A DNA stretch of 64,000 nucleotides from Toxorhynchites rutilus septentrionalis (taxonomy: Eukaryota > Arthropoda > Insecta > Diptera > Culicidae), in contig NC_073744.1 in NCBI RefSeq assembly GCF_029784135.1, positions 101,677,303 through 101,741,302 on the forward strand, written 5' to 3'. This document shows positions 19,333 through 30,587 of this stretch, piece after piece. The position numbers were made by a program, and so were the translations under genes. The notes beneath the pieces were generated by a model. It saw only the letters and a list, made by a program, of their open reading frames with translations. It did not search any database and was not told the origin of the DNA. The number at the start of each line of letters is the position of its first letter. Positions within the stretch are counted from its first letter, which is position 1.

Positions 19333-20702
19333 GCTTAGCATATAATCAACGGCCCTTTTCAGGGCTCCAAATTTGATGGATTAGAGTTTAGAAAAGTTTT
19401 TTGCAGGCCAAACTGAAACGAGAATTTTCGTTTGGATGCCATACAGCATCGAGAAAATTCCGGAAAGATCTAATCGTTGCTGAAAAATAATCTGCCAGTT
19501 CCCTGGGAATTGAAGAATACATCCATGCGAAAGAGTTTATTATAATGTTTTCTAATTATATGACGAACACAGCGACCAAATACATTTGATTTCGTAATTT
19601 TTCAATCAAGTGTAATTAGCTGGAAAGCTTCTGAAGATTATTCTTTCTCATCAGTAGGATATTTTCGTATCCAATATTGGATGCATAACATGAAAAACGG
19701 AAAATGTTTCGTATCGCGAAAATTATATAATTTTCAATCGATTATTGCTCAGTCGCTGAAATTTTCACACTCAGAGAGTTCATTCTCCTCTAGTTTGCCT
19801 TCCAAATTGCCATCGTAAACCACACCTTCTCTCGATTCAATCACACACGAAAAGCATACTGAAATGATATTCTGGTGGTGAAACCGATTCATTTTTCGTG
19901 AGGCGTCGTGCACAAATTACGTAACGCGATAAGGGGGGAGGGGGTAGATGTTGCGTTACTTTCTGTTTATTAGAGATAGGAAATTGCGTTACGAAAGGGG
20001 GGGAGGTGGTTCAAAATTCGGATTTTTAGCGTTACGTAATTTGTGCACGACGCCTGAGGACATCGGCAAGACAACATCGTTACTGAATGAGCTGAACGGC
20101 GAGGGATCGAGGGATTCATTACCTGGCCTGACCTGACCTGAAATGCAATCAGTTTGTTTTAACTGTGAGGGAGCGCAGAAAAGCCGATGCTGATACTCTC
20201 GTGACCAAGAGAGTATCAGCATCGAAATACGGTTCCTCGGGAAGACATAGAAGCAGCCGCCACACACACACACATACACGCGCGCAACTCTTTTCGTTTG
20301 CTGGTTATCGAGAGGAAACCTGGAAAGAAATGATCGTTACTGAAAAATAATCTGCCAGTTCCCCTTAGAATTGAAAATTACATTCAAGCGAGTTTATTTT
20401 AATGTTTTCTATCCATATAATACTGCGACCACATACATTTGGTTTTGTGATTTGTCAATCAAGTGCAGTTAGCAGGAAAGCTTCTGAAGATTATTCTTCA
20501 GAACAAGGTTTTTTGTATCCAATATTGGATGCATAAAACCTTGAGTCTCCAACGTAACACTCTCGTTTTTGAAGTCACCCAAATATATATTTATTCATTC
20601 ATTCAGGATGGATTTAGATTCAACTTCAAACAAATGATCTCTAAATCAACGATAGTCCTACGTCACCCTTGCGGTTATACCATAGATATAACCCACTTCC
20701 TG
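19192..20702 (+). repeat. Direct repeat of 1-1514
   Basis: Same order of H3 3' part, stem-loop, MITE (19902-20054), hairpin (20185-20224), CA tract and T4 end, with scattered substitutions and small indels. The two copies are inserted in different positions of H2A-type units (a 3' region at 1515, a promoter at 20703), so they are separate insertions or a duplication followed by rearrangement. Confidence 0.88.
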
Positions 20703-21061
20703 TTTTTTCTTTTTCCTTTCCAATCGTGCTTCATTCTATTTCGCTGCTGCTCTGGTTGCCCGTTCTGGTCGGTACGATTTGAGGAGCACAAAAAGGACCA
20801 ATCAAAAATGGGCACATAGTGCATTTTGACAATGTTTGATATTTCACAATTATTCAATTATTTATCTCAAGAAAAATGAAATGTTATTCGTTATGATAGA
20901 TGCGTAGATATATTTCCTATCAATTGATGCAAAAACCTTTGCGATCTATTGAGAAATGCTCGAGTTATAAGCGTTCCAAATCTTGCATTTTTTCCTACTT
21001 GTTCAGTGCCTAGATTTCCATTTCACCCCCTATATCTTCCGGTTAGACGTAGTCCTACGTC
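20703..21061 (-). mobile_element. Element S, T2-side remainder
   Basis: Distal copy-A promoter (CCAAT near 20788 on the minus strand) and T2 region (GATATAGGGGGTG read inward, tip 21046-21061). This is the continuation of the promoter interrupted at 15679. Confidence 0.72.
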
Positions 21062-21963
21062 AATAAAACATATCTATCGCCACTGCACGCTCGGCCCATC
21101 TATGTTATAATTTTTTGGTTGATTCATTCACGCCGATTATCTACGCCCTCCACTCGGCAACATTTAAAGGTTCTCTTACGCTCTCGTCCACTTCCTCTGT
21201 CTAGACTCTCTCGTGGATTGAGTTTCTGTGCATACCCATACAGCAACACTGCACAGTCGCTATGTACACACGAATTATCCGAAAGACACAACCACTACCT
21301 CCACCGTCGCTTCTGTTTCTACACATTCTTCCAGATGCAATGCTCCACACCACTCCATAACATCAACAGAAATACACCACACAATACTTCCTTCATGTGA
21401 AATCGAAAAGGCAATACGAGACCCATGCGTGCAACACTGCTGCGTATAAATCACACACGCTTCCCGAAATCACACATGCGATACAAAACGACATCAATGC
21501 TGAGCAAAAAAGTTAATTGAAATTCTTTTTAAATTCTGTTCGCGAAAACAAAATCCAAACACTTTGGCATCTCAAGCGGATTTTCGCACACACACATTCG
21601 ACGAAAAATTTATTATAACATGTCGCGACACGAAAACGAAAGTATATGCCGTATGAATAAATGAACTGCACTAAACATGCGAATAACAATTTCTTCACCG
21701 AATAACTTCACTTATTCTAATTATTTATATGCGACTACTATAACAGTAACAGCACTATTTCTCATGAAATTATCATTCTTTCTACCTCATTAAACCGTAC
21801 AAAGAAAAAAAGAATTAAACGCGGAGCGAAACAAAAATACGTCCGCACCCGACGGCTGTTCGATCGCCACCAATAACCTTGGATAGACGAAGAGAACACG
21901 AAACGGAAGATAGAGTCAGTTCGACAGCGACAGTGAGTGCGGTAGGCAGCACTAAAAAGCTTG
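21062..21963. other. Unassigned unique sequence up to the gap
   Basis: Non-histone flank of element S. No recognisable protein; the longest frames lack domains. It is pyrimidine-rich at 21120-21400 and AT-rich after 21500. The phrase ATAACCTTGGATAGACGAAG near 21874 also occurs near 12989. Confidence 0.5.
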
Positions 21964-22463
21964 NNNNNNNNNNNNNNNNNNNNNNNNNNNNNNNNNNNNN
22001 NNNNNNNNNNNNNNNNNNNNNNNNNNNNNNNNNNNNNNNNNNNNNNNNNNNNNNNNNNNNNNNNNNNNNNNNNNNNNNNNNNNNNNNNNNNNNNNNNNNN
22101 NNNNNNNNNNNNNNNNNNNNNNNNNNNNNNNNNNNNNNNNNNNNNNNNNNNNNNNNNNNNNNNNNNNNNNNNNNNNNNNNNNNNNNNNNNNNNNNNNNNN
22201 NNNNNNNNNNNNNNNNNNNNNNNNNNNNNNNNNNNNNNNNNNNNNNNNNNNNNNNNNNNNNNNNNNNNNNNNNNNNNNNNNNNNNNNNNNNNNNNNNNNN
22301 NNNNNNNNNNNNNNNNNNNNNNNNNNNNNNNNNNNNNNNNNNNNNNNNNNNNNNNNNNNNNNNNNNNNNNNNNNNNNNNNNNNNNNNNNNNNNNNNNNNN
22401 NNNNNNNNNNNNNNNNNNNNNNNNNNNNNNNNNNNNNNNNNNNNNNNNNNNNNNNNNNNNNNN
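21964..22463. other. Assembly gap (500 N)
   Basis: Exactly 500 undefined bases, so the size is probably a placeholder. The gap truncates the left copy of the LTR retrotransposon inside RT and also truncates the left arm of the second inverted duplication. Confidence 1.
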
Positions 22464-24144
22464 GAAGTCTTATCATCTGAAGACGTCCTAGTATTCCCTG
22501 ATTTTGGAAAACCTTTTATTCTAACAACCGACGCTTCTGATAAAGCAATCGGTGCAGTTCACAACAATTTTCAAACGGTGAACGACCAATTACATTCATA
22601 TCACGTACACTTTCACAAACAGAGGAAAACTATGCCACAAATGAAAAAGAAATGTTAGCCGTCGTATGGGCATTAAATGCATTACGAAATTTCATTTATG
22701 GTACCAAAATAAAAATTTACACTGATCATATGCCATTAACCTTCACCTTATCACCAAAAAATAATAACGCAAAGCTAAAACGTTGGAAAGCATATTTAGA
22801 AGAACATGATTATGAGATACAATATAAACCAGGCAAATCCAATGTTGTAGCTGACGCTCTTTCTAGAATTCAAATTAACTCTCTTACAACAACTCAACAT
22901 TCTTCTGACAACGACGATTCATCTTACATTCCATCCACTGAAGCCCCTATTAATGTTTTCCGTAATCAAATAATATTTCAAATCGGTCAAAACTCTGCCT
23001 ACGAACAAAACATTCCATTCGAAGGATACAAAAGACACATTTTTACTGAACCACAATTCACTATTGACTTTCTAAAAGACAAAATGAAAAGATATCTCAT
23101 TCCAGGACTTTTAAATGGAATAATGACCGACGAACCTATCATGGCTACTATTCAAGAAATCTACAAAGAAAACTATAATCCAAAATTAGTGCGTGCACGA
23201 TTCTCACAATCGAAAGTTGAAGACATTAATGATCAAGAACAACAATTAGAAGAAATTAAAACGATACATAATTTTGCACATAGAAATGCTAAGGAAAATT
23301 TACTTTAACTTTTGAGAAAATGCTACTTTCCGAAAATGACAAAAATAACACAGGAATACGTTAAGACTTGTGAAATTTGTAAAACAGAGAAATATGAACG
23401 CAACCCCCAGAAATTCATCCCCGTCAAAACACCTGTCCCATGTTATCCTGCTGATATCATCCACATAGACATCTTTGTCTATAATCAAAATAATCTTTTT
23501 CTAACATCCCTTGATAAATTCTCCGAAATCGAAATCGTAATCAATCCTACATATCAAAGATGCCTTGATACAACTATTATATGATTGGGATGTGCCTGCG
23601 CAAATAGTAATAGACAACGAAAGCAGTTTTATATCAAATGTCATAGAACAGGAAATCAAGAGTATCGGTATTAAAATTTTCAAAACACCTGTACACCGAT
23701 CAGAAACAAATGGCCAAGTAGAACGTTGTCATTCTACTATTAGAGAAATCTCAAGATGCTTGAAATTCTTAAACCCAGACTGGTCAATAATAGATTTGAT
23801 TCAACAATCAGTTCATAGGTACAATAATACTTTCCATTCCTTTATCAAAGACACACCTCGCAATGTATATATTGGAACAAATTATAATAACCATTTGAAG
23901 ATTTTGCCAAACAAAGAGAAAAAACTTTTGAAAAAATATATAATTTACATCAGGCCAAAAACGAAAATATTATTGAAAAAACATACCCAATCTTTCAACC
24001 AGGCTCATATGCTTTCGAAAAAACCAATGATATATCAAAAAGAAAAAGCAGGTACAAACACATTAAAATCAAAGAAGATCATAACACTTTTATAATAGAC
24101 ACTACAGGCAGGAAAATACATAAGGTCAATCTACGGAAATCTAA
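22464..24144 (+). pseudogene. pol: pol remnant (RNase H and integrase), left copy
   Basis: RNase H part with TTDASD and the connection IYTDHMPL, then an integrase with an H-H-C-C zinc finger (HNFAH... CEIC) and DD35E core (IHIDIF, VIDNES, QVERCH). Disrupted by a frameshift near 22560-22650, a stop at 23306-23308, a deletion near 23525 and a 4-base loss near 23890. Confidence 0.85.
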
Positions 24145-24170
24145 TTAATTCTTCAATCCTTTCATTCCAG

Positions 24171-25778
24171 ACTCGCCTTCTGCGTGTCGGCCATACACTC
24201 CAGTATTCACGTACATGACCTCACAAATAATCCACTAGCTATCATACCATTAGGGAAAGCTAGGATAAAAACAGGCTACGTAAGGATAGTACATCCCATA
24301 GATTTGATTCAAATAGGAAACACCATATCCAACGTGAATGATGAAATACAATCAAACCCTTCAGTTAATCCTTTATACGAATTGATGCAAATTGAGAATT
24401 ATAAATTGTATGAAACCTTTCTCAAATTGAAACCTTTTATAAAAAGACAAAAAAGATGGGATACTATAGGCACTGTATGGAAGTGGGTAGCAGGCAACCC
24501 TGATGCAGACGACCTTCGTATCATCAACGCTACACTTAACTCCCTCATCACCCAAAACAACAAGCAAGTAATGATAAACCAAGCTATAAGCAATAGAATA
24601 CAAGAAGTAACCGATTTGGCTAATCAAATGCTGTTAATGGAAAAACAAAAAGCTAAAAATCATTCGATTGAAATTAATCATTTAATGATACTGTCCAACT
24701 TAGACTCACTTCAGGACCAGATAGAAACACTTGAGGAAGCAATTCTAATGGCAAAACATGGTATACCGAGTAGCAAGCTGTTATCAATGCGCGACTTCAA
24801 TACGATCGCAACCTTCCTGGGAGACCACGACATATTCGTCACATCATTTGAGGAACTATTATCACAATCAACGGCACAAGTAACATTGAACAACACGCAC
24901 ATTGCGTATATTTTAAAAGTACCACAATTTTCAAAAGACATTTATGAATATGAATACATTGATTCCATTATAAAGAACAACAAACGCATCTCACTGCAAC
25001 GCAATTATCTAATGCGTAATTTGACACACATTTACGAGTCAAACCAACCATGTGAGGATCAAGGAAATTATTTTCTTTGCGAAACTTCAACTTTAACCCC
25101 AAGCAATGACTGCATAGAAAAACTAATACGTGGACAACATTCCAATTGCATCTTCGAAAAAATATATTCAAGAGGTTTAGTCAAACGAATAGACGACGCC
25201 TCCATACTTATCAACAACGCACTTGTGCAAGTCTCATCCAACTGCAGCAACTCGAACCAACAACTCAATGGTTCATTTCTAATCCAATTTGAAGGATGCA
25301 CTCTACGAATCAACGGAGAATTCTTCTCTAACTTTGAAACTTTCTACCTGGACGACCGTATCACCCTACAACCGGCCTAATAGTTACCGAGCTCGATACC
25401 CTGGACTCACCACCTGTTGAATATCTACAGAACCTGACATTAGAACATCGAGACGAATTGGAAATATTGAAACTTCAAAGTAACTCTCTCACCTGGAAGC
25501 TACACCTGTTTGGATCCATTGGAGGATTCACGGTAGTATCAATATTTGCCACAATTGGAGTTTTCCTATATCTTTCTAGAAAAACAATCATCAACGCCAA
25601 ATTCAGCATTCCAAGTATTAACAAAGACGACATCATTCTCACGGAAACTGTTTCCGTCAGCAAAAACGAAATCATCACAAACTCCAAGACACAGTCATCA
25701 GAACTATCAGCAGAACGCGAAAACGAAATCCAATCTTTCATCGACATGCCATCACCCTTTCGAACCATTAAACTTTGA
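24171..25778 (+). pseudogene. env: env remnant, left copy
   Basis: Insect errantivirus-type envelope: a furin-like RQKR site followed by a conserved fusion-region block, several cysteines in the ectodomain, and a C-terminal membrane segment (GGFTVVSIFATIGVFLYL). A pyrimidine tract ending TTCATTCCAG at 24161-24170 looks like the splice acceptor used for env mRNA in this group. A one-base deletion near 25340 breaks the frame, so the membrane anchor is out of frame. Confidence 0.82.
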
Positions 25779-25803
25779 GGACAAAGTCATTTAAGAGGGG
25801 AAG

Positions 25804-26119
25804 AGTTAAGTCACCAACCATCTGGCCAGCAACGGACCACCCGCGAAGCGATAATTCATTATCAACAAACTCCAGACATCGGACCACTCAGCCACATCAC
25901 ATCATAAACAATCTCACGACCCAAGATCCAAATAAACAAACATTTCCATTATTTGCCATAATGCAGTATTTAGCGATAGGACTAGAATCAGGGCACAGCG
26001 AGATTATATATAGCAGTATCCTAAAATTCTATGTTCAGTTATTTAGCAAGAGTGAATAAAGACACGTTGGTGTCAAAAAAATATTTTTTTTAAATAAACC
26101 TTCTGTAAAAGTATTAACT
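25804..26119 (+). repeat. 3' LTR of left copy (316 bp)
   Basis: Begins AGTTAA and ends TTAACT. It contains TATATATA (26005-26012), the initiator TCAGTT (26035-26040) and AATAAA (26055-26060), the complete core promoter and polyadenylation signal of a gypsy-group LTR. Followed by CCCT (26120-26123), the complement of the AGGG target duplication of the right copy. Confidence 0.95.
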
Positions 26120-28591
26120 CCCTGTCCCCTCCACGGCTGAAGGTGCCTATTCCGTAAAGGATTTGTGGGACCAACCAAACATTTACAACATTTAGCAGCG
26201 TCTTTCTATGGCCAGAGGCTAGGTTGCCTGCGATAGCCTTGATGATGTTCAATTTCTTTCTGGTGGCTATTTTGGTCTTTTGGGAATGTGATAGGAAGTT
26301 GAGTTTCTTGTCGAAAGTAACCCCTAGTATTTTCAATGTCCTCATTGTAGGGATCGGGATTTTGTTGAGCTGAAGATAGGTTCTCCTTCTGAGAGCTTTT
26401 CCGATATGTATGTGTTTGGATTTCTCCGGGGAAAGTTTGAAACCTGTTTTTAGAGCCCAGTTTTGGATGGAGTCTAAGGTTTTTTGAAGCCTCTTTCTCT
26501 GAATTAAGCCGAAGCAGCTCGTAGAGATAAGAGTGATGTCATCTGCATAGACTATGATCTTTATATGGTCCGGGATAATCTCGAATAGAGATTGCATGGC
26601 AATGTTGAAGAGGGTTGGTGAAAGTGCTGAGCCTTGTGGGAAGCCGTTTTCTGGGATTTTTAGAGAAGATTGGTGGTTGTTAATAACAGTTTTGAAAGAC
26701 CGGTTTTCTAGAAAACTTTTAATGAAGAGACCTAACCTCCCACGAATTCCCCTGTCGAAAAGGCTTTTCAGCACTGGGTACCTTCATGCCCGATCGAAGG
26801 CCTTGGATAAATCCAGGGAAACAATATCAATGTGGTGTAATTTTTCAGTTGCGTCGTTTAGGATTTTTTCGATTGCTACAAGGCAATCTTCTGTACCTTT
26901 TCCCGCACGGAATGCGAATTGTCTGGGATCAATCAGCTTATTTGACTCTAGAAAAGTCGTTAAGCGTCGATTGATCATTTTTTCCAAGACTTTCCCAACA
27001 CAACTTAGGAGAGTGATGAGGCGGAAATTGTCAAGAAGATGATTGTTCATGTCTGGTTTCGGGATACAGATCATTAAACCCTCTTTCCAGCAACTGGGGA
27101 GGGTTCCACTGTCCCAGACTTTGTTGAGGAGCTTCAGAAGTGCTTTTTTCCCGAGATGGGGTAGATTCTTAAGCATAGGGTAGCTGATGTCATCAGGTCC
27201 TGTGGATCCTTGTTTGACTTTGTTCAGTACCCAATCGAGCTCTTTGAGGGAGAGGTTTTTGTTGAAGTCAAATTCCACATCGGTATGAAAATCGATGGGA
27301 ATTCTTTCGTATTCCGTTTTGTGGGTTAGAAAGTTTTGGTTGTAGTTTGATTGGAGGAGGCGGAAGCAAAGAAATCTCCAAACGCCTCGGCGATGATTTT
27401 CCGGTCATTGGTGTATTGACCGTTAATTAGAAGATTATATTCTTTGCTTCTTTTCTTTCCATGAAGCCTGCCAATCTTACTCCATAACTCCTTTGTTGAC
27501 GCGTTGGGATTAATTTCGCTGACGAATTTAACCCAACTGTTGTACTTGGCTGTGTTGATAGCAGTCTTAGCTTCTTTGCGAGCCCTTTGGAACTCTGCAA
27601 GCAGAGTGGGTCTCAGTGGGCTGTCCGGATGGGCCTTTCTTAATTTGCGTAGGGCCTTACGTCGACCTTTGATCGCTGCCTTCAGCTCAGGCGACCACCA
27701 TGGGACACATTTCCTGCCAGGGATGCCACTGGTTCTGGGGATGTGCACCATTGCAACTTCTAGGACAACTTTGGAGAATTCCTTGGCTGTCCAATCTCGT
27801 TTAGCGGAGAGGCGGTTTTCAATGTCAAACTGATAGCCAGCCCAGTCAGCGTATTCAAATTTCCGTCTTGGCCTTGTTGAAAACTCTGGAGAAGTTTGGC
27901 CGAAGGAAGTGAAGATTGGAAAATGATCGCTTCCGCAAGTATCATCGTGGATGTTCCAAGAAAGTTTTGAAGATAGTTTGTCTGATACTATAGTGAGATC
28001 GATGGCTGAAGTAGTACCAGAATAATGGATTCTGGTGTATTGGCCGTTGTTAAGAAGGAGAAGAGAATGGTCGGATATAAAATCCTCAATGATGGATCCT
28101 TTTCGATCGAGGTATGCACCTCCCCAGGCGTATGAGTGGGCGTTGAAATCACCCATAAGCATGATTGGGGCGGGAAGTTGGGCGAACAGATGGTCCAGTT
28201 GGCCGCGTAGAGTGTTCGAATCGGAATCATAAGTGATGTAGATGCTAACGACGGTGATTGGAAAGGGGTGTTTAATGCGCACTACCACTGCCTGAAGATC
28301 AGTGGTAATGGGAAGAAGATCATGTGGAGTGCCATCTTTGATTGCGATTGCAACTCCGTTTTTTGAGGGGTTGGGACCCTCTTTGAAATATGTGATATAT
28401 TTTGAGATGAAGTGTTTATCGAAGTTGTTTGGAGTCATAGTTTCTTGAAAGGCTATGACTGTGGGATTAGAGTTTGAAATAAGCATTTTCAGTTCTAGAA
28501 TATTTCGTCGGATACTTCTGATGTTCCATTGTATCCCGAATTTATGTGTTGGAGTGAATGTGTTGGTGTTTTTAACTCTAATTCCTAAGTC
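26120..28591 (-). pseudogene. LINE ORF2 (endonuclease and RT), left copy
   Basis: APE-type endonuclease followed by RT with the catalytic block VYADDITLIS. Breaks: a frameshift at about 27290-27330 between endonuclease and RT, and an in-frame TGA near 26775-26784; both are shared with the right copy. The open frame reaches about 28591, upstream of the first ATG at 28486. Confidence 0.88.
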
Positions 28592-28626
28592 TTAATTGTG
28601 TGTATGTTTGAACTATTCAAAGAGAA

Positions 28627-30063
28627 TTAGTTCGATGGTCCTTTACCCTTGGAAAGAGAAGCTTTCTTTGAGGTATTGGTGTTGTTTTTGTTTGGTGTAG
28701 AAGTCTTTGGAGTGTTTGTTGTGTTTGTGTTGTTTTTTGTTGAATGTGCGTTGCTGTTGTTGTTATTGTTGTTTTTTGTTTGATGTGTGTTGTTGTTGTT
28801 GTTGTTGTTGTTTTCTGTTGGGGTTGTATTGTTATTTGTTGTTGGTGTCTGTCTTTGTTCATTCTTAGTTCTTTTCTTGTCCTTGTTTGTTTGGGTCTCA
28901 TCTTCAGATTTTTGATCTGACTCTGAGGATGATCCTTTAGTTATTTTTCTTTTGTTTTTGTTTTTGTTTGGAACATCAGACGTATCCATAGAAATGACTG
29001 ATTCGCTTTCGGATTCAGTTGATGAACTACCAGTTGTTGAATCTGTCATGGTTGTATCGAATGTAGTGTCAATTGGGGGGGTGCTTTCGCGGCTAGAAGT
29101 GGCCGAAGCGGCCGAGGCGCAGTTACATTTGCAGTTGCAGCTGGGTGCTGGCTTTTGCAAGTTGGATAGTCTGTCTTGCAGAACACTTGCGAATGTTGGA
29201 GCATTGTTTTGAAGTTGCAGCTGTTCCTTTGCCTCTTTGTATGAGATTCCATTGTCGATTCTTATTCTGGTGATTTTATTTTCGGTTTGCCATACGGGAC
29301 AATTCCTACTAGAAGAGGAGTGGTTCCCTTGGCAGTTGACACAAAAAGCTGAAGCATCGCATACTTTGTTTGCGTCTGTTTGTTGTTCCGGATGTTCATG
29401 GCCGCAGTTTCTGCAAAGCGGATTTTCGCGTTTGCATCGCTTGTTCGTATGTCCAAATTTGTAGCACTTGTAGCATTGCATGGGATTGGGATAAAAATTT
29501 CTAGTCCCGGCTCGAATGAACCCAAAGTAAATGAAATTGGGAACGACAGTTCCGCGAATGGTCAATATTAAAGTGGCCGTTGGCACAACAATGTTGTTGT
29601 CCTTTCTGGTGATGCGTTTGACGCCGATCACACCTTGAGCGGTGAGTTCTTTCACCAGTTCGGATTCCGGAAGGTCGATAAATTCGCGGCAAGTCACAAC
29701 GCATTTGCGTTGGTTTAAAGTTGGGTGGAAGATCACTTCTACAGGAGTATTATCAATCAGTTTGGTAATCGAAAGTAACTTACCGACTGTATCCTCATCC
29801 CTGGTTGTCAAGATGTACTGGAGTTTCTTTTTATCATCTCGCTGTGGTTTGGCGCTGTTGAATTTTTTTACAACTGCCTTGATGGTATTGCTGACTGTGA
29901 AGGGGTTTGTTGGAAGCACCTTGTCTCCTGTAGCTCTCAGAAGCAGTATCTGGAGATTACCGTTCGAGGGGTCCGCCCATAGTGGAGCGGTGGCTTCGGT
30001 GGGCCTGCCCTCATAGAAATTTGTAGCCCGGCCTCCCGGAGGCCCGGAGCTACTTGAAGCCAT
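28627..30063 (-). CDS. LINE ORF1 nucleic-acid-binding protein, left copy
   Basis: 478 codons, uninterrupted. N-terminal Gly/Pro-rich stretch, a central domain, then three CCHC-type zinc knuckles around residues 200-260 (CYKCYKFGHTNKRC, CRNCGHEH, CVNCQGNHSSSSRNC), a cysteine cluster CNCKCNCAS near residue 315, and a Ser/Asn/Lys-rich tail with an Asn run. This is the gag-like RNA-binding chaperone of I/jockey LINEs and would package the LINE RNA. The Asn run is two codons shorter than in the right copy. Confidence 0.9.
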   Translation of the reverse strand: MASSSSGPPGGRATNFYEGRPTEATAPLWADPSNGNLQILLLRATGDKVLPTNPFTVSNTIKAVVKKFNSAKPQRDDKKKLQYILTTRDEDTVGKLLSITKLIDNTPVEVIFHPTLNQRKCVVTCREFIDLPESELVKELTAQGVIGVKRITRKDNNIVVPTATLILTIRGTVVPNFIYFGFIRAGTRNFYPNPMQCYKCYKFGHTNKRCKRENPLCRNCGHEHPEQQTDANKVCDASAFCVNCQGNHSSSSRNCPVWQTENKITRIRIDNGISYKEAKEQLQLQNNAPTFASVLQDRLSNLQKPAPSCNCKCNCASAASATSSRESTPPIDTTFDTTMTDSTTGSSSTESESESVISMDTSDVPNKNKNKRKITKGSSSESDQKSEDETQTNKDKKRTKNEQRQTPTTNNNTTPTENNNNNNNNTHQTKNNNNNNSNAHSTKNNTNTTNTPKTSTPNKNNTNTSKKASLSKGKGPSN

Positions 30064-30587
30064 GCTTCTGCTTGACTATACCTAGGTTATAGTCAGCAGG
30101 TACGGATATAAAATCACTAAAATTCCTTATTGGGAGATATTCACTAAGGGGTATGTTCCCAGTAAAGTAACTTTGAAAAGCCACCAATGGGTGCGGAAAA
30201 TTGCAAATCACACTTAATGTAATAATTGCTTCCGTCACTTCACTTGTTTGTATGCGTGTTTTTCTTTTTAGATTTTATTTAGTAATAAAGATTCACTACA
30301 CTACAATATAACTGGCAACACTGCCCGAAAGAAAAAGGGGGCGTGGCGTCGGTGACGCCGAGAAAGCGCGCGCTTTTTCCGGCAAGCCGGTAAGCGCCCG
30401 CTCTCCACGGTCGAAGCAAGCTATTGCCTTTTCCCGCTCTCCTTCTGCTGTCACCTTAAAACTTATTGCTACAAATCTCCTTCCACAATCGCCAGGGGGA
30501 ACATCCCAGTCCGCTGTCCAGAAACGCCAAAACTCCGAGCTGCTGAAAGAAAAATCGACCTTCTCGGTCGGAGGTTAAAATCAGTAT

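Larger units (their letters stand above)
15680..20702 (+). mobile_element. H3-type histone-derived element (T3 to T4)
   Basis: T3 tip GACGTAGGACTACGTCTTTC at 15680; T4 tip at 20702. Inserted in the T run of the copy-A promoter of element S, with T runs on both sides. Contents: CCAAT-less TATA promoter at 15930, two repeat subunits with the palindrome CCAATATTGG, a degenerate internal T3-like site near 16527, a head-to-head pair of H3 pseudogenes, a mariner-like MITE, a third H3 copy, and the 1.5-kb segment that is repeated at 1-1514. It is longer than the H3-type element at 46682 (1.5 kb), so it is probably several units nested or recombined. Confidence 0.7.
13692..21061 (+). mobile_element. 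H2A-type element S, interrupted by an H3-type element
   Basis: T1 tip at 13692 and T2 tip at 21061. The copy-A promoter is split in its T run at 15679 and resumes at 20703 (TTTTTTCTTTTTCC). Subtracting the 5023-bp H3-type insertion leaves about 2347 bp, close to the 2304 bp of Q. Outside DNA is non-histone on both sides: left flank GATGAATAAAA plus an A run, right flank AATAAAACAT, consistent with an A-rich target duplication of about 7 bp (AATAAAA). Confidence 0.8.
22464..26119 (+). mobile_element. Errantivirus-like Ty3/gypsy LTR retrotransposon, left copy (5' truncated by gap)
   Basis: Holds the end of RT/RNase H, integrase, env and the 3' LTR. Compared with the right copy it has private defects in integrase (a short deletion near 23525-23550 and a 4-base deletion near 23890) and a one-base deletion in env. 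Shared with the right copy are a frameshift in RNase H and an in-frame stop before the integrase zinc finger. The polypurine tract AAGAGGGGAAG (25793-25803) abuts the 3' LTR. Confidence 0.9.
26120..30587 (-). mobile_element. I-like LINE, left copy (3' part replaced by LTR element)
   Basis: Runs 5' to 3' from about 30587 to 26120 on the minus strand: 5' UTR, ORF1, and ORF2 up to the LTR insertion. The ORF2 region beyond (RNase H) is missing because the duplication stops in the gap. The 5' end joins H2A-type sequence at about 30587. Confidence 0.9.

Noticed and set aside
13692..21061. Helitron-type insertion (A/T target, hairpin near the end)
   Set aside because: The ends lack TC and CTRR, and the near-palindrome is at the very tip rather than a few bases inside. 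A short A-rich duplication is also likely.
21119..21449. Two overlapping frames with Thr/His/Ser-rich products
   Set aside because: No start context, domain or copy elsewhere; composition bias of a pyrimidine-rich stretch explains them.
21879..22658. Long frames running through the N gap
   Set aside because: They are artefacts of undefined bases; only the part from 22464 on is real retroelement sequence.
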